Shown: one piece after another, positions 1-11,301 of the stretch
How positions within the stretch are numbered: the first letter of the stretch is position 1
How the letters are laid out: every line of letters starts with the position of its first letter
Assembly: GCF_029784155.1 (NCBI RefSeq)
Contig: NC_073692.1
Coordinates: forward strand, 235,494,503-235,558,502
Direction of reading: 5' to 3'
Length of the DNA: 64,000 nucleotides
DNA from: Uranotaenia lowii
Lineage: Eukaryota; Arthropoda; Insecta; Diptera; Culicidae
Notes under the pieces: model-generated
Seen by the model: the letters and a program-made list of their open reading frames with translations, nothing else
The model's database searches: none
What the model was told of the DNA's origin: nothing
Program-made: the position numbers and the translations under genes

Positions 1-1279
1 TATGCATACATGAAAAAAAAACGAGTAGTATTTGGTTTAGTGTAGAAAAAAAAGCCATGTTTTTTGAGTCACGGTGAAATCGCCTATAGCGAAAATCTCG
101 AATGGCAAATTGCCAACGGTTAAATCCCTTCGACTTCTCCAGCGAGAAAGAGAGAGTGAGAGAAAAAAAGGAGACACGAGATAGACTGATGTACGAAGCT
201 CAAGAGACCGAGTCATTCTGTTGGTTATTGTTGAACAGTGAAGTTCGCGGTAAGAAAAATCTAAAATGGATTCTCTTCGAAGGGCGAGAAGGAGTACAAG
301 CACCGCGCAGGATAACGAAGCTGGCTTAGTTCACGACAACTTTATTTATGAAAATAGCTCGAAAACAAGAGCTACTAGAAAAAAAAACTAATTGCAGATA
401 TGCAATCAGCACTCTTAAATTATTCAAAATAAGTTGTTAAATTCTTTGCACCTCGAAAGAAAATGTGAAATTTGTTGTTTTGTTGAATGTTTGTATCAAT
501 AAAAAACCTTATTGTATGATTAAGTGGCTAAAACCAGCAACTTCAATCAACTTTCATGGTTTCAGTCAAAACTATTTCAAACACGTTTTTCCCCCAATGC
601 ATCATTTTTCGTAGTTCTTTTTAAAAAATAGGTCGTAACAGGTAAGATTAGAACACAATACATACTAAAATGGGATGAATAGGGACATGAAGGTAAAGGG
701 CACAAATGTGAAAAATTGTTGTGATCCAAATATTTAGCAATCTACACTTTCTTTCCTTTCAGGATCAAAACATTCCTTGATTCATTACGTTAAAGCAAAC
801 CTTATTTCAATATTCTTGTTGTTGCTCTAAAAAATCAAAAAATGGTAACTCAAAGCATTAAAAGATCGTCAAATTTCATACCATAACAAATGTTGTTCGG
901 AACCATTCTAAATTGTGATGTGTCATGTCCGCAAGTTTGATATACGAAAAAGGATTCTTTCAGCATGATTCCAGTGAAAAAAGAAGCACAATTGAATTCA
1001 ACAGCTCCTAATCGTCACACGCTTTAGCAAAATATTCTGTGGGTCCACTAATCGTGAGGTCGATCAGGACATGTAGGAAACAGTGCCCAGCATCACATAT
1101 AGGATCGTTGAAAATAGTGTAAAACAGAAGAAAATTAACTTTTAAGATGATCCCAGAACAATTTGGCTTTCAACTTGGGCTGAAAGACATTAAAATATAA
1201 CTTCAATTCTCATGACTTCTTTGCCCTGGAGTTAAATACCATTACATACTAACATTTATTCGAATAAAAGTAGGGGGGG
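1..1279. other. AT-rich non-coding stretch
   Basis: I see no gene. Open frames near the left edge (up to 88 codons) show no recognisable domain. A purine-rich GAGA-type tract lies around 141-180. The rest is AT-rich sequence broken by stops in all frames. Confidence 0.5.
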
Positions 1280-3731
1280 CAAGGCCGTGCAAACGGGGGG
1301 GGGGGGGGTTAGGGGTTTAACCCCACCCCCCAGGAGATTTTTTCCTAAAAAAAATCGTAACGCGAAATTTTCCATGACAAAAGGGGTTTTAAATAAGTGT
1401 TAAAAAGGTGTCAGAAAATTGGCTCGCCTCCGGCGGTATTTATTCATATAACACTCTGAGACTAGGACAATTCATTCTACGACACTCTACAACGTTCAGA
1501 GATTGAAACGAGTTTTAGTTGTCAATTTCTTTTTAAAATTTAATAAACCTTTTGTAATGAAACTCAAATCTTGATATACAAAAACCTTGCTTCGTATTAA
1601 TTTTTTTTTTGGAAGTTTATCTAATTGAGTTCTTTTTTATTACTTTATTACAAATAACTTTGATAATAAAAAAACGTTTAATCTATACAAATTTTATGTT
1701 GCTATGAAATATTTTTCAAGACATCAAATTTAAGCCTCATTTTCATTTTGTGTTTCTTGTTCTTCTTAAAGCTGAACTCCACATTCAAAAAGGTTTTTAT
1801 AAATTACACAAAGCCATAAACATATATTTTTTTCTGGGGTGAGTATTGAACAGCTGATTTTATTTAATTTTGGTGTCTAAAACTTTTAAAAATTGGTCAA
1901 AATTATTTAAGAGAATTCTGCACTTTTCTAACATAACTTTAAATATTAAAAAATTTAGGTTTTTACAACTTTCTTCAAGATCGATTTTCGCTTCTTCGAA
2001 AAATAAAGTTTTTGATTTGATTTCATTTCCCTATACAGATAAATAATAGATTTTTGACGAATTTTTTAAGAAGTGTTTACCAAATTGAATTTCAGATATG
2101 TATTTTTAAAAGCAAAAATCAATTCATTTTTCAAACTTCAACAAATTTGATTAAATGAAATTAAAAAAAATTATAACTTTCTTCAATAATGTCATACATA
2201 CTTGCTTTTCCAAATTAAAAAAAAAATGAATTGAGGTTTTCTAAATTTTTCAACATTATCATCATTATCATCAAAATGTTATTTCTGAAAAAAGAATAAT
2301 AAACAATTTTCAATAGATTTGTTAGTTCATCAGTTATCAATGATTTATTTCACCCAAAACTGATTCATTTTTTAACTTATAAACTCTATATCACCAAATA
2401 TAGACATGATAGACAAAATCTGACAAAAGATTCGAGTCTGGACGTCAAAATTATACCAAATCAATCATAAAAACATAGGCATCTTGAGTTATCAATTGTA
2501 TTCCAAAATTAGTTTAAAAATGGTATGACGATTTTATTGAAAACAATTCTTTCCTAATAGTCTTATCTTATCTCTTTTAATTTACATGTTTTATTCAAAT
2601 TTCTAAGGAGTTTCATCACCATTAGTATAAAAAAATATCAGAAAGTTACACGAAATAAATAGAAATTTAATAAAAGCAAGTATAATTTGATAAGAAGCAT
2701 TTTCATCATATGTCATCAAATTTGTTCCTCAAGGGAACAAATGTTCATTTTCATTTTCTCGAAATTTTCTTACTAAAGGAACATAACTTCAACCGATAAG
2801 AGTGAATTATTAAATCACTGAAAATTAATGATTAATTAAATTTTGGACTTGAACTTTTGGACTGAATTTAATTGTTAACCTTTATTCAACAAAATTGAAC
2901 ACAACATTTGCCGAACTCAAAAATGCTAAATTTGTAAAATTTAGTCCAGGGGTATTTGAGATATACAATATCGGATTTCGGTGTTTCTCATCATAGATTT
3001 CTTCACAGTCCTCAATGTGTTAAGATTGCTTGTCAAATCAATTTCCAGATTTCAAATTATTAATCAAAATTAGTTTGCAAACACAATGCAGCTGAAAATC
3101 ACAATTTTTGGAAGGTAGAATTCGAGTTTTTTTGTTTTATCCGATAAACCCAAATTTTATTTACAAAATTATCCACAGGATTTTCACTAAGGAATTGATT
3201 CTTTATGAAAAATATTTACTGTTAAAGAAACATCTTCACCTAAAAAATCTTCACAAAATTCTATATTTTCCCGATGTATTGTTTAACATTATTAACATAT
3301 TGAGGACACTAAAATTCAACATTTTATGTTTCAGAAACCAAAAAAAATTCAAAATAGTTTAAACGATTAAGATTGTTTGTTAGGAGTAAAGAATAAGTTT
3401 TTTTTTTCAGGAAATGAAAGTTTCTCCTAAAAAAGCTTATTTTATGCTCAAATCAACTAAGTTTGATCTACCAGACTCTTGAACTAATTTGAAGGTTTTA
3501 ACCATAGATGAAAGCGAATTTTGATCACGTTTTAGGATAAGGACCAGTTCTCTTAAGTTACGATTTAATACAACAACTTTTAATGTAAATGTACTTAAAA
3601 TGAATAATCATATGGTTACAAAAACAATTTGTTTTAATTTTGTTGTATTCGTGCATTGTTTGGACAAAAATAATAGGTAAAAATCAGTCACCAAATTCAC
3701 CCCCCATGAGCCGGTTCTTCCTACGGCCCTG
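1280..3731. mobile_element. Possible hAT-like termini enclosing AT-rich non-coding DNA
   Basis: The left point reads CAAGGCCGTGCAAACGG followed by a G run. The reverse complement of the right point begins CAGGGCCGTAGGAAG. Both start CA(A/G)GGCCGT, like termini of hAT-family elements. No 8-bp target duplication is visible (left flank is a G run, right flank ATACACTG), so these may be ends of two different elements. No coding sequence is recognisable inside. Confidence 0.25.
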
Positions 3732-3747
3732 ATACACTGTGAATATT

Positions 3748-4019
3748 GAATATGTTAAAAGAGAAGAAAATTCTAAATTTCTATTTTTAAATTGCGACCC
3801 AGAGATGGGTCTTGACTCAAACATTCAGTCAGCGAAACTTTTTTTGTAGAGAAATAAATCCAACTTAGATGAAAATTCAGGAAATAGATAAGAGAAAATC
3901 GATGTTGAAAAACATGCGAAAAAAATTCGCCTTGTCTCCCGGTCAGACTTGAACCCACATCTTGCGCCTCTCCGGGGCCCATGTATTAACATTCTACTAC
4001 AGGAGACCAACCTGGCGTA
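3748..4019 (-). mobile_element. tRNA-derived SINE
   Basis: Read on the minus strand, the right end holds a tRNA-like head with a good B box (GGGTTCAAGTCTGACC, complement near 3937-3955). A body rich in short A and T runs follows toward 3748. The 8-bp string TGAATATT lies on both sides (3740-3747 and 4020-4027) and would be the target duplication. It is not a functional tRNA gene, since no cloverleaf closes. Part of the body recurs inverted at 4202-4290. Confidence 0.6.
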
Positions 4020-4201
4020 TGAATATTATACTGGTTGATTGTCTCTGTCTATCGGAATGAAGGGAATAGTTCTCCCATGTGATCATAATCATTTTTCTTG
4101 GTCTATTTCTATTCCCATCATTTCATCTTACGGTAGTTGGAATCAAGTTTGGACATTTTTAGGCACGGCAAGATTTGCATTGCCTTCTCATATCCTGCAC
4201 G

Positions 4202-4290
4202 GGTTTTTTCGCATGTTTTTCAACATCGATTTTCTCTTATCTATTTCCTGAATTTTCATCTAAGTTGGATTCATTTCTCTACAAAAAAAA
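4202..4290 (+). mobile_element. Fragment of the same SINE body, inverted
   Basis: This stretch matches the reverse complement of roughly 3840-3920, including the run TTTTTCGCATGTTTTTCAAC, and lacks the tRNA-like head. With the copy at 3748-4019 it forms an inverted pair about 200 bp apart. Confidence 0.55.
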
Positions 4291-5799
4291 TCTAAATTTC
4301 TTTAACAAAATGAAAACTTCCAGCAACTTAAAAATTAAAATATTTTTTACTCGTTAGTTTCGTATATGTTATTAAAATGTTACTTCGTTATGTGATATAT
4401 GTTTCCTCAGAACAATAACGAATATCTCTAAATGTCCTTATATTTAGGGACTTGTTCTTCAAGCACATTACTAATTCGCCCACGACTCATGAACCAATTT
4501 GAGTATTTAATTTTAAAAAAAATGGCTGTATGCATAGTAAAAGTACAGTGGTTCCAAAAGAAATGAAGCCAAACTCAGTATTTGCTCAAAGTTCAGGATT
4601 GAAGCTGAGATAAATTGTGTAACGCAAAAGTAATCAGTCTATTGATTTAATACTTAATCTAATAATGTAATACGAAACTGATCTCCATTCTTCTACAAAT
4701 TAGCTTTTCGGTCCTATCTCATTTAAATTAATTATAAATGCAATCTCCATAACTCGTAGACTAAAAGGCAAACGAAACAAAAAAAGGAATGCGTTCATCA
4801 AGAATAAACACAACTTACTTTCCAAAGTCAGACGAATCGCCAACCCACTGGAACCAAACTGGCCACCCAAACAAACGCCGCAAACAAGACAGCTTCTCAT
4901 CAATTTTACACCCCAAAAGGTTTTAGACACTTGACTGCTTGCTTCTTCTGCTGAGTTTGCCGCTTCTTGGTTTTGTTGTTATTATTATCATCATTATAAC
5001 GCTCCATCGGTAGTTTGTTTTTTCCCATTACTTTTTTGACCTAACCCCCAAGCATTCTAACGAAATTGTGCATCACCACACACTACACCCAGTCGATTTT
5101 GTACGACGATTTAACCCACCGACTGAATCTTAAGCTTCAAAGAACCAAAACAACTGGCTAGAAAACCCAGACATTTGAGGAACCGAATCAGAGCAGCGGC
5201 GGCTTCTCTATTTTGGATTTGATTTGGTTTTGGATTTCTTTTTTCGCAGCTCGCAACATCCAAAAAACACCATCTGTTTGGCACTAACTCACTAATTTCA
5301 CCTGCTAATGGTGATTTATCTTGCCTTTTCACTGGGACCGTAACTTTCTGGAGTTTTAATTAAGTTACGGTTTGTAAAACATTCTTTTTTTTTTTTTCTT
5401 GGATTATGGAGCACGGTAGCACGTATGAGCGTAATTTTTTTCGCGTTGAATGGGAAACTGTTTAACAGGTGATTAGTGGAACACTTCGAATGGCAGCTTC
5501 GGTTTTCATGGGTGGTAGAAAAGTGAGTAAATGGCACTTTTAGCAGCAGTTGTAATTTTCATCTCCAATGCACATGGAACTTTTACATTACTCTTGCACG
5601 GTGCTCGTTTTCATTTCCGAGCTGTTGCAGACAAGGTGATAAAACACTCTTCCTGCACAATTTTATGCTTCATTTGCAGTGACATTTTTTTTACTGGAGC
5701 ATTTTTTGCAACCCCTCCTTGTATGTAGATATGAATAACTATTTTGCCATTCTTTATTTTCGCTTTCACTTAGTCGCTCGCTGGACCGCTTATGCTTGT
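4291..5799. other. Non-coding stretch, no repeats recognised
   Basis: I see no convincing gene. Open frames of 65-76 codons around 4700-5730 lack domains and show no splice context. A short AT-rich simple-sequence patch (TTATTATTATCATCATTAT) lies near 4978. Confidence 0.45.
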
Positions 5800-7650
5800 C
5801 GTTAATAAATTCACAAATTATTCACAACATCAACGCTCGGTACCTCCTCTTATTGGAGCACTCGCCTCCCAGCTCACGTAGCATAAGCCTGAGTCGAGCC
5901 AAATTAGCCGAACTCCACTCCAGACGCGAAAAGTTTGTTTTCTCTTCTTACTGACGATGGCGACAACAACAACAACAACAACAGTAACAGTAATTGCTAA
6001 CACACATCATGAATGAATGAAACTTGCTCTGGCCTAAGCGCGCGCGGATTTCTGCACACGAAAGGAGAAAAAAACGGCGGCATTACTTGGCCACGGAGAG
6101 ATCGAAAGAGAACGGTAGACAGGAGGCCGGCAGAGATTGCATAATATTGTGCGCCCATGGAGGTACCAAATTCACTTTGACTGGCCAAGCGCACAACGTT
6201 GATGAATTTCCTTGCGCGACTTCGCCGCCGATTGATGCCGATATCACGACGCGTCAACTCTTAAAAAGTTCCTACGTCCGTCGCCAGCGTCTGATGGCTG
6301 GGATCGAAAACGTGTAAGGCTCTCGGCGATCGGCTCCTATACCTGGTGGACTTGATCATGAACTACACCCGTCACAGGCTGCCACATGTGAACTAAAGTC
6401 GCGTTTCAGTCAGCACAGGGCAGCTTTTTCGTGTAACCACAGACCTCAGGCTGTTAATTTTTAATGAACTTTAATTTGATCCATATTAAACTTTTACAGT
6501 CTTGTTAAAACACCTCAAACACACCAGCCAGCGCATTGCTGATCTACTGACCACTGACCGATCAACCGGTACAGACCTCGAAAAGTTCTCGAGGTTCAAC
6601 TCTCAACTCCGAGCAAGTACCCCGTGGAGAAAACCAGTTTTCTGTGTACTCCCTCCAGTGTGTGTGCACTACACTAAATTCAACGCTATACTCTATACGT
6701 GAATGGTCAGTCGTAAAACTTTTCACTTTCTGCACAGACAAATCACTTCGCACATACGTGAGCCCGCCAGCCCGAAAACACCCTGAATCGGCTGATCACG
6801 ACTAGAGCAATCTAAGTCGCGGCAACGAATTCACACATCCCCCAAACTAAGTTAACAATCCCACCTCTTCAAAATAAAGGCAGGATCTCGTCGTTACGAG
6901 TTTCAAAAGCACAACACTTCGCCAGGATTCACTAGGATGTTCCCTCCATCAAGGATCAATCAGTTTAAAGAGTCCACTACAATCTGAAGAAGGGACACGA
7001 CCGAACTGTCCCAAACCACAAAACAATACCAGTTGCGGTTGAAGGGACTACCAGAAGTAGGGGGACACTAGAAGGGACCCAGCAACTACTAAAGAAACAA
7101 CCACTACTAGCAACAACCTAGCTGGATCTGCACTAATGGATCTAAAAGAGAGGAAAATCCGGTAAGCCGACGAGAAGAGCTTTCAAGAAACCGTTCCGTT
7201 CTGGTTGAATGGTCGAACACAACTGACTGAACCGCACTAAAACTGAACTCTGTGTGTGCAGAAATCGGTTGGCGAATTTTAGTCCCCCTAACTAGAGTCA
7301 GTACCAGTAGTGGTCCAACAAACCGAACCGAACGAAGAATCGAGCTAGAAAGGGTGCCACTGTAGCGCGCACGTTTTTCCATCCGAATCGGTGGGTGGTT
7401 TGGGTTGCGATGCGATTCGGATTTGGGTATCTCACGCCCGACACGACAACGACGATGTCGCTCTCGCACGAGATGACAACGACGGAGGAGAACCAAACAA
7501 ACAGACGACGACGCGCCGGTTGCAATCTGCCGGTGTGCCGTGCCGGGTCCCAGTGATGGGATATGGCGCTGTTGGAATTCTTGAGGGTAACCTTTGGTAG
7601 GCCTATATTTACTTAACGTCATGTTCCATTCGGAAGAAATGAAAATCAAG
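5800..7650. promoter_or_regulatory. GC-richer unique block, possible promoter or 5' UTR region
   Basis: Base composition differs from the surrounding AT-rich repeats, and no transposon signature is visible. There is an (ACA)n tract at 5963-5983. On the minus strand near 7200-7250, three closely spaced TCAGT motifs resemble the arthropod initiator. A similar TTTCAGTCAG occurs on the plus strand near 6406. Open frames here, up to 180 codons on the minus strand at 7107-7649, are arginine-, serine- and proline-rich with no recognised domain, as expected of GC-richer non-coding DNA. I infer a transcription start region of a gene off the left edge. No coding exon confirms it. Confidence 0.3.
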
Positions 7651-7832
7651 CCATGAAGTGAGATTTTTGGTTAACGAGGAGAAAATTTTTGGCGCGCTTT
7701 TTGAAGAGTTACTCAGTTCCTGACCACGTGTTCAAGTCACCAGTTTCATAAGATTTTATACATGGTGTGGTTGAAACAAGAAATATCTTCACGTTTCAAA
7801 CTTTAATTACAGAGTACAAAAATCTATATTTA

Positions 7833-8680
7833 GGGGAGAATGAGGATTCTTGATCTCTGGGGATACTTGATTCCTTCGGTATATCTTATATCTCGAAACC
7901 GGAATGTCTTACAAATACCTATCAAATGTTCTAGAAAAATGTGCCAAATAAAACAAAACAACAATCTTGTTATCTCAACAAAATTGAAAAATGTTATTTT
8001 TCGAGATATTGGACTTAGTTTGAAAAATTTAACAAAATGTGATTTAGAGATCGTTTTTTATCACTTATAAATGTTTTCACCATGAAAAAATTATAATAAA
8101 AATAATTATTCCAATATGTCAATCGTTAGAGTATAACATGATCTTCAAAATGACATATTTTTAAAGCAATAGTAAACTCTCTTTTTTTAAGAAACAGTTT
8201 TCCAAAATGTATGTTATGAGTTTTATTGATCCCTAGATTGATATAACAATAACTTATGTTTATCCAGTAATAATCTGTTAAAAAGGACTCAAAATAATGT
8301 ATTTATCTAAAAACTAGAAAATTGCGCCTTAAAATATGCAATTACTTCAGGATAGTAAACAAATTTTTAAAATTCTCTTTGCCTGATACTCACAAACTGT
8401 GAAATGAGAACTAATATGGCAAAAAATAGTCAACGCCCAACGGACCTTTTATCTTTGGATTTTGCTAGTTTTTTGTCTCTTGTTTCAAGTCTCCTTTAAC
8501 TTAAAAAATATCACATTTTTTTCGTTTCATGGAAATGCTTCTTCGTTCTAACTAACTTTTGGAGCAAATAAATTTGAAATTACACGCTTCCAGAAAAAGC
8601 AAAAGACAGCAAGTTGCTAATTTTTCCAAAAAAAAATTATGAAAATAAGAAAAAGGGATCAAGTATCCCCATTCTCCACC
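7833..8680. mobile_element. MITE with GGGGAGAATG-type inverted ends
   Basis: The left end reads GGGGAGAATGAGGATTCTTG. The reverse complement of the right end reads GGTGGAGAATGGGGATACTT. TA dinucleotides border both ends (7831-7832 and 8681-8682), as in Tc1/mariner-type elements. The interior is AT-rich and non-coding. The right TA abuts the TA of the next MITE. Confidence 0.55.
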
Positions 8681-8684
8681 TATA

Positions 8685-9898
8685 AAGCTTAGTGCATTTA
8701 GAAATGGGACAGTTACGAATGCGTGTGATTAAAAAACCATTCGTTTGATCGAAATACTTTCTATGAAGGATCAGTTTTTCCGTTTTTTTAACTTATACTT
8801 CGTCTTATCTGTATTTTATGTTACTGCATCCTCCTCCTTAAATTTCTGCTACTTTTCGGTACAATACTTCTCTTTTAAAAGAAACTGAAGGCAATTGAGT
8901 GGATACAGCTTTTTCGAAATTAACAACACTCGATTATTTATGAGTCAGTTTAAAGCGTTTCTAATCGAATTTCTGTTGGCAAAATCTGACAATAACGAAG
9001 TGAAGTAAAACCATCATAAGATTGAACTTAAAGTATAATCGGTTAGTGTAGATCGTAGGTTGCGAAGAGTACATACAAAATTACTCTTTTTAGGCTTTTA
9101 AAAACAGCGAAAACCAAAGTTTTTGTTTTGAAAATTGTTGTTTTTTTTCACAGGTGCAGAATCTTGGCAAATCAGTTTTATTTTATACAAAACAACCAGC
9201 AAATACATACTTCAATATGCTAGTGACCTTGCCACGAGCAGACATGTTGTAGGATTCAATCGCTGAAATTAGTTTGAAATAGGGGTTTTCATAAGGTTTA
9301 TCGTCCATCAGAAATCATCTCTCCCATAGCCTCGCTAACGACTATATAGCATACGAGCTCTGGAACTAGCAAAATTTTGTTGTTTAAGGATAAGTTGAAA
9401 TGACTCATAACTCGGCAACACTTCCAGCTTATCGGAGTAAAAATTGTTTGTTGGACATTTCAGCGATCTAAACTGAGTTTTTCGCCTATTTAGAAAAAAG
9501 AAATTCTGAAATGAGATTTGACTTCTCTGATGACCCTTAACCGTAGTTACCGATCATGTGTTTCACTCCAATGCTTGATTTGAGCTTTGTGGACATTTTT
9601 GACAGTGTGTGCGTACTTTTCCACCACTCACACTCACTAATTCTTTGAAAAATCAACGGTTTTGTCAGCTATCAATATGATAATGATGGATTTTGAAGGA
9701 AATTGTGCAAAATATTTTTTTTTCTTTTTATCATGCATCATGAATATCTTGAAAACGCGTAAATTTTAAATTTTGAAAAAATAGGTCGGATAGTACATTT
9801 CACAGGCAGCTAAATGCTGTCAAAGTTTTAAATGTCCGATTTTCAGCAAATGAGCCATTAGCAAAAGAAAGTGTCCCTTTTCTAAAAGAACTAAGCTT
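8685..9898. mobile_element. MITE with AAGCTTAGT inverted ends, copy A
   Basis: The left terminus is AAGCTTAGTGCATTTAGAAA and the right terminus is its near reverse complement, ending CTAAAAGAACTAAGCTT. TA target duplications lie at 8683-8684 and 9899-9900. The subterminal phrase GAAATGGGACAGTTACGAAT recurs in copy B at 13851-14818, which shares much of the interior. No open frame is present, so this is a non-autonomous element. Confidence 0.7.
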
Positions 9899-9919
9899 TA
9901 GTAAGGGGGGAAAGGCGGG

Positions 9920-10045
9920 GGTGCTAGCTTACAATTTTTTACATAACTTGGGAATTAATGAAGCTAATGGAACCAAATTTGGCAAGGGAAGGTATTGCAA
10001 TACGAAAAATGATTCTATGATAAAGTCAGACCCCTTCCCTCTTCC
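9920..10045 (+). repeat. Single unit of a diverged interspersed/tandem repeat
   Basis: It contains the phrase ATGGAACCAAATTTGG followed by GGGAAGGTATT and TACGAAAAATG. The same pattern occurs several times at 12836-13450 and again near 17760 and 19580. The unit appears split from the array at 12836 by the sequence between. Confidence 0.5.
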
Positions 10046-10290
10046 AGTGGGGATAAAAGAAGTATGCATATTGAGCTTAACACAATTCTACTGCGATTCA
10101 AAACAACTTTATTGATCTTTCTATACGATTAACAAAATGTTAACGTATATAATGAACTATACAAACCATAAACGATAAAATATAACTTGGTTTAGTTACA
10201 ACATGATAATCATACAATTCCAATCTAAACTGGATGCTTATACAATCTACAATGAACACTTCTTTACGATTTCTGGTTATCTGGAATCGT
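10046..10290 (+). repeat. Direct repeat, copy 1
   Basis: This segment recurs with few changes at 11080-11301, both ending in CGATTTCTGGTTATC. Shared strings include TTGATCTTTCTATACGATTA and CATAAACGATAAAATATAAC. The copies are about 1 kb apart in the same orientation. They could be a local duplication or ends of an unrecognised element. No protein is encoded. Confidence 0.6.
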
Positions 10291-11079
10291 TTATCACAAA
10301 ACCGGATACCAAATTGTTGTCTATGACCGGACAAGAAAATATTCAAAATGATAGATGTTTTTAACTTGAAACTTTCATTTTTTCATCTCTATAGCACCCC
10401 CAAATGGTTAGCAGAAGATAAGGGTTCAATAACGAAACTATTTTGGTCCTCTGAGAAACTTAAGATTTTGCTGTCCGGTAATAGACAATTTTTTTCTTGT
10501 TTTTTCGAAACAAATGTTTCATTCTGGTTTGTCAAAAAAACTTTTATGACTGGCTTCATAGAACGTTCAGTTTGGAAAACATATATTCACAAGACCTGTG
10601 CAAGTGAATTCAGCCATTTTGCTACGTTTTTGTGCCATTGGTGACAACTTTGGTGAAGTAATTCGTAGTGTCCGGCCATAGACAACACTTTTGGAAATGA
10701 GTGAAAATTAACATGAAATGATTTCTCTTACCGCATGAATATGTTGTAAATTATTTTTTTTCTAATATAGTTAAGTGATCATAATATTGATACTCTTCAA
10801 ATCAGTAGAGGAACCAATATTTACAAAAATCTATCTTCGAAGTTATTGCTTAAAAACCTTAAGTGTCCGGTAGTAGACGACTTCCCCCTACTAAGCATAG
10901 GAATTGCATTATTAACAATTATTTACCGATTAAGTTTCTCTTAATAAGCGACTTTGAATGACGTGTACGAATAGATTGTTTAAATTACATTATACGATGT
11001 TCTCACAACTACTGTACGACCTTTCATGGAAATAATATGTCATCATAGATCGCAAGCATGAAAGATTGCTTTATTGTAC
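10291..11079. other. Non-coding stretch between two direct repeats
   Basis: A 98-codon open frame at 10348-10644 has no recognised domain. Nothing else stands out. Confidence 0.4.
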
Positions 11080-11301
11080 AGTGGGATTAAATATTAAGCT
11101 TTACACAATTCCACTGCGATTCAAAACAATTGTATTGATCTTTCTATACGATTAACAAGATGTTATCGTATATAATGAACTATATAAACCATAAACGATA
11201 AAATATAACTTGGTTTAGCTACAACATGATGTTTATACAATTCCAATTTAAACTGGATGCTTATACAATCTACAATGAACACTACTTTACGATTTCTGGT
11301 T
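11080..11301 (+). repeat. Direct repeat, copy 2, abutting a LINE
   Basis: This is the partner of 10046-10290. It runs directly into reverse-transcriptase coding sequence at about 11302, so the LINE is truncated or joined exactly at the end of this repeat. Confidence 0.6.

Noticed and set aside
1280..3731. One complete hAT element
   Set aside because: Similar termini but no matching 8-bp duplication; kept only as a low-confidence entry.
3920..4019. tRNA gene
   Set aside because: It has a B box but no closing acceptor stem, and is followed by a SINE body and flanked by a target duplication.
7107..7649. 180-codon open frame on the minus strand
   Set aside because: No domain, Arg/Ser/Pro-rich, in a GC-richer block where long chance frames are expected, and other overlapping frames are also open.
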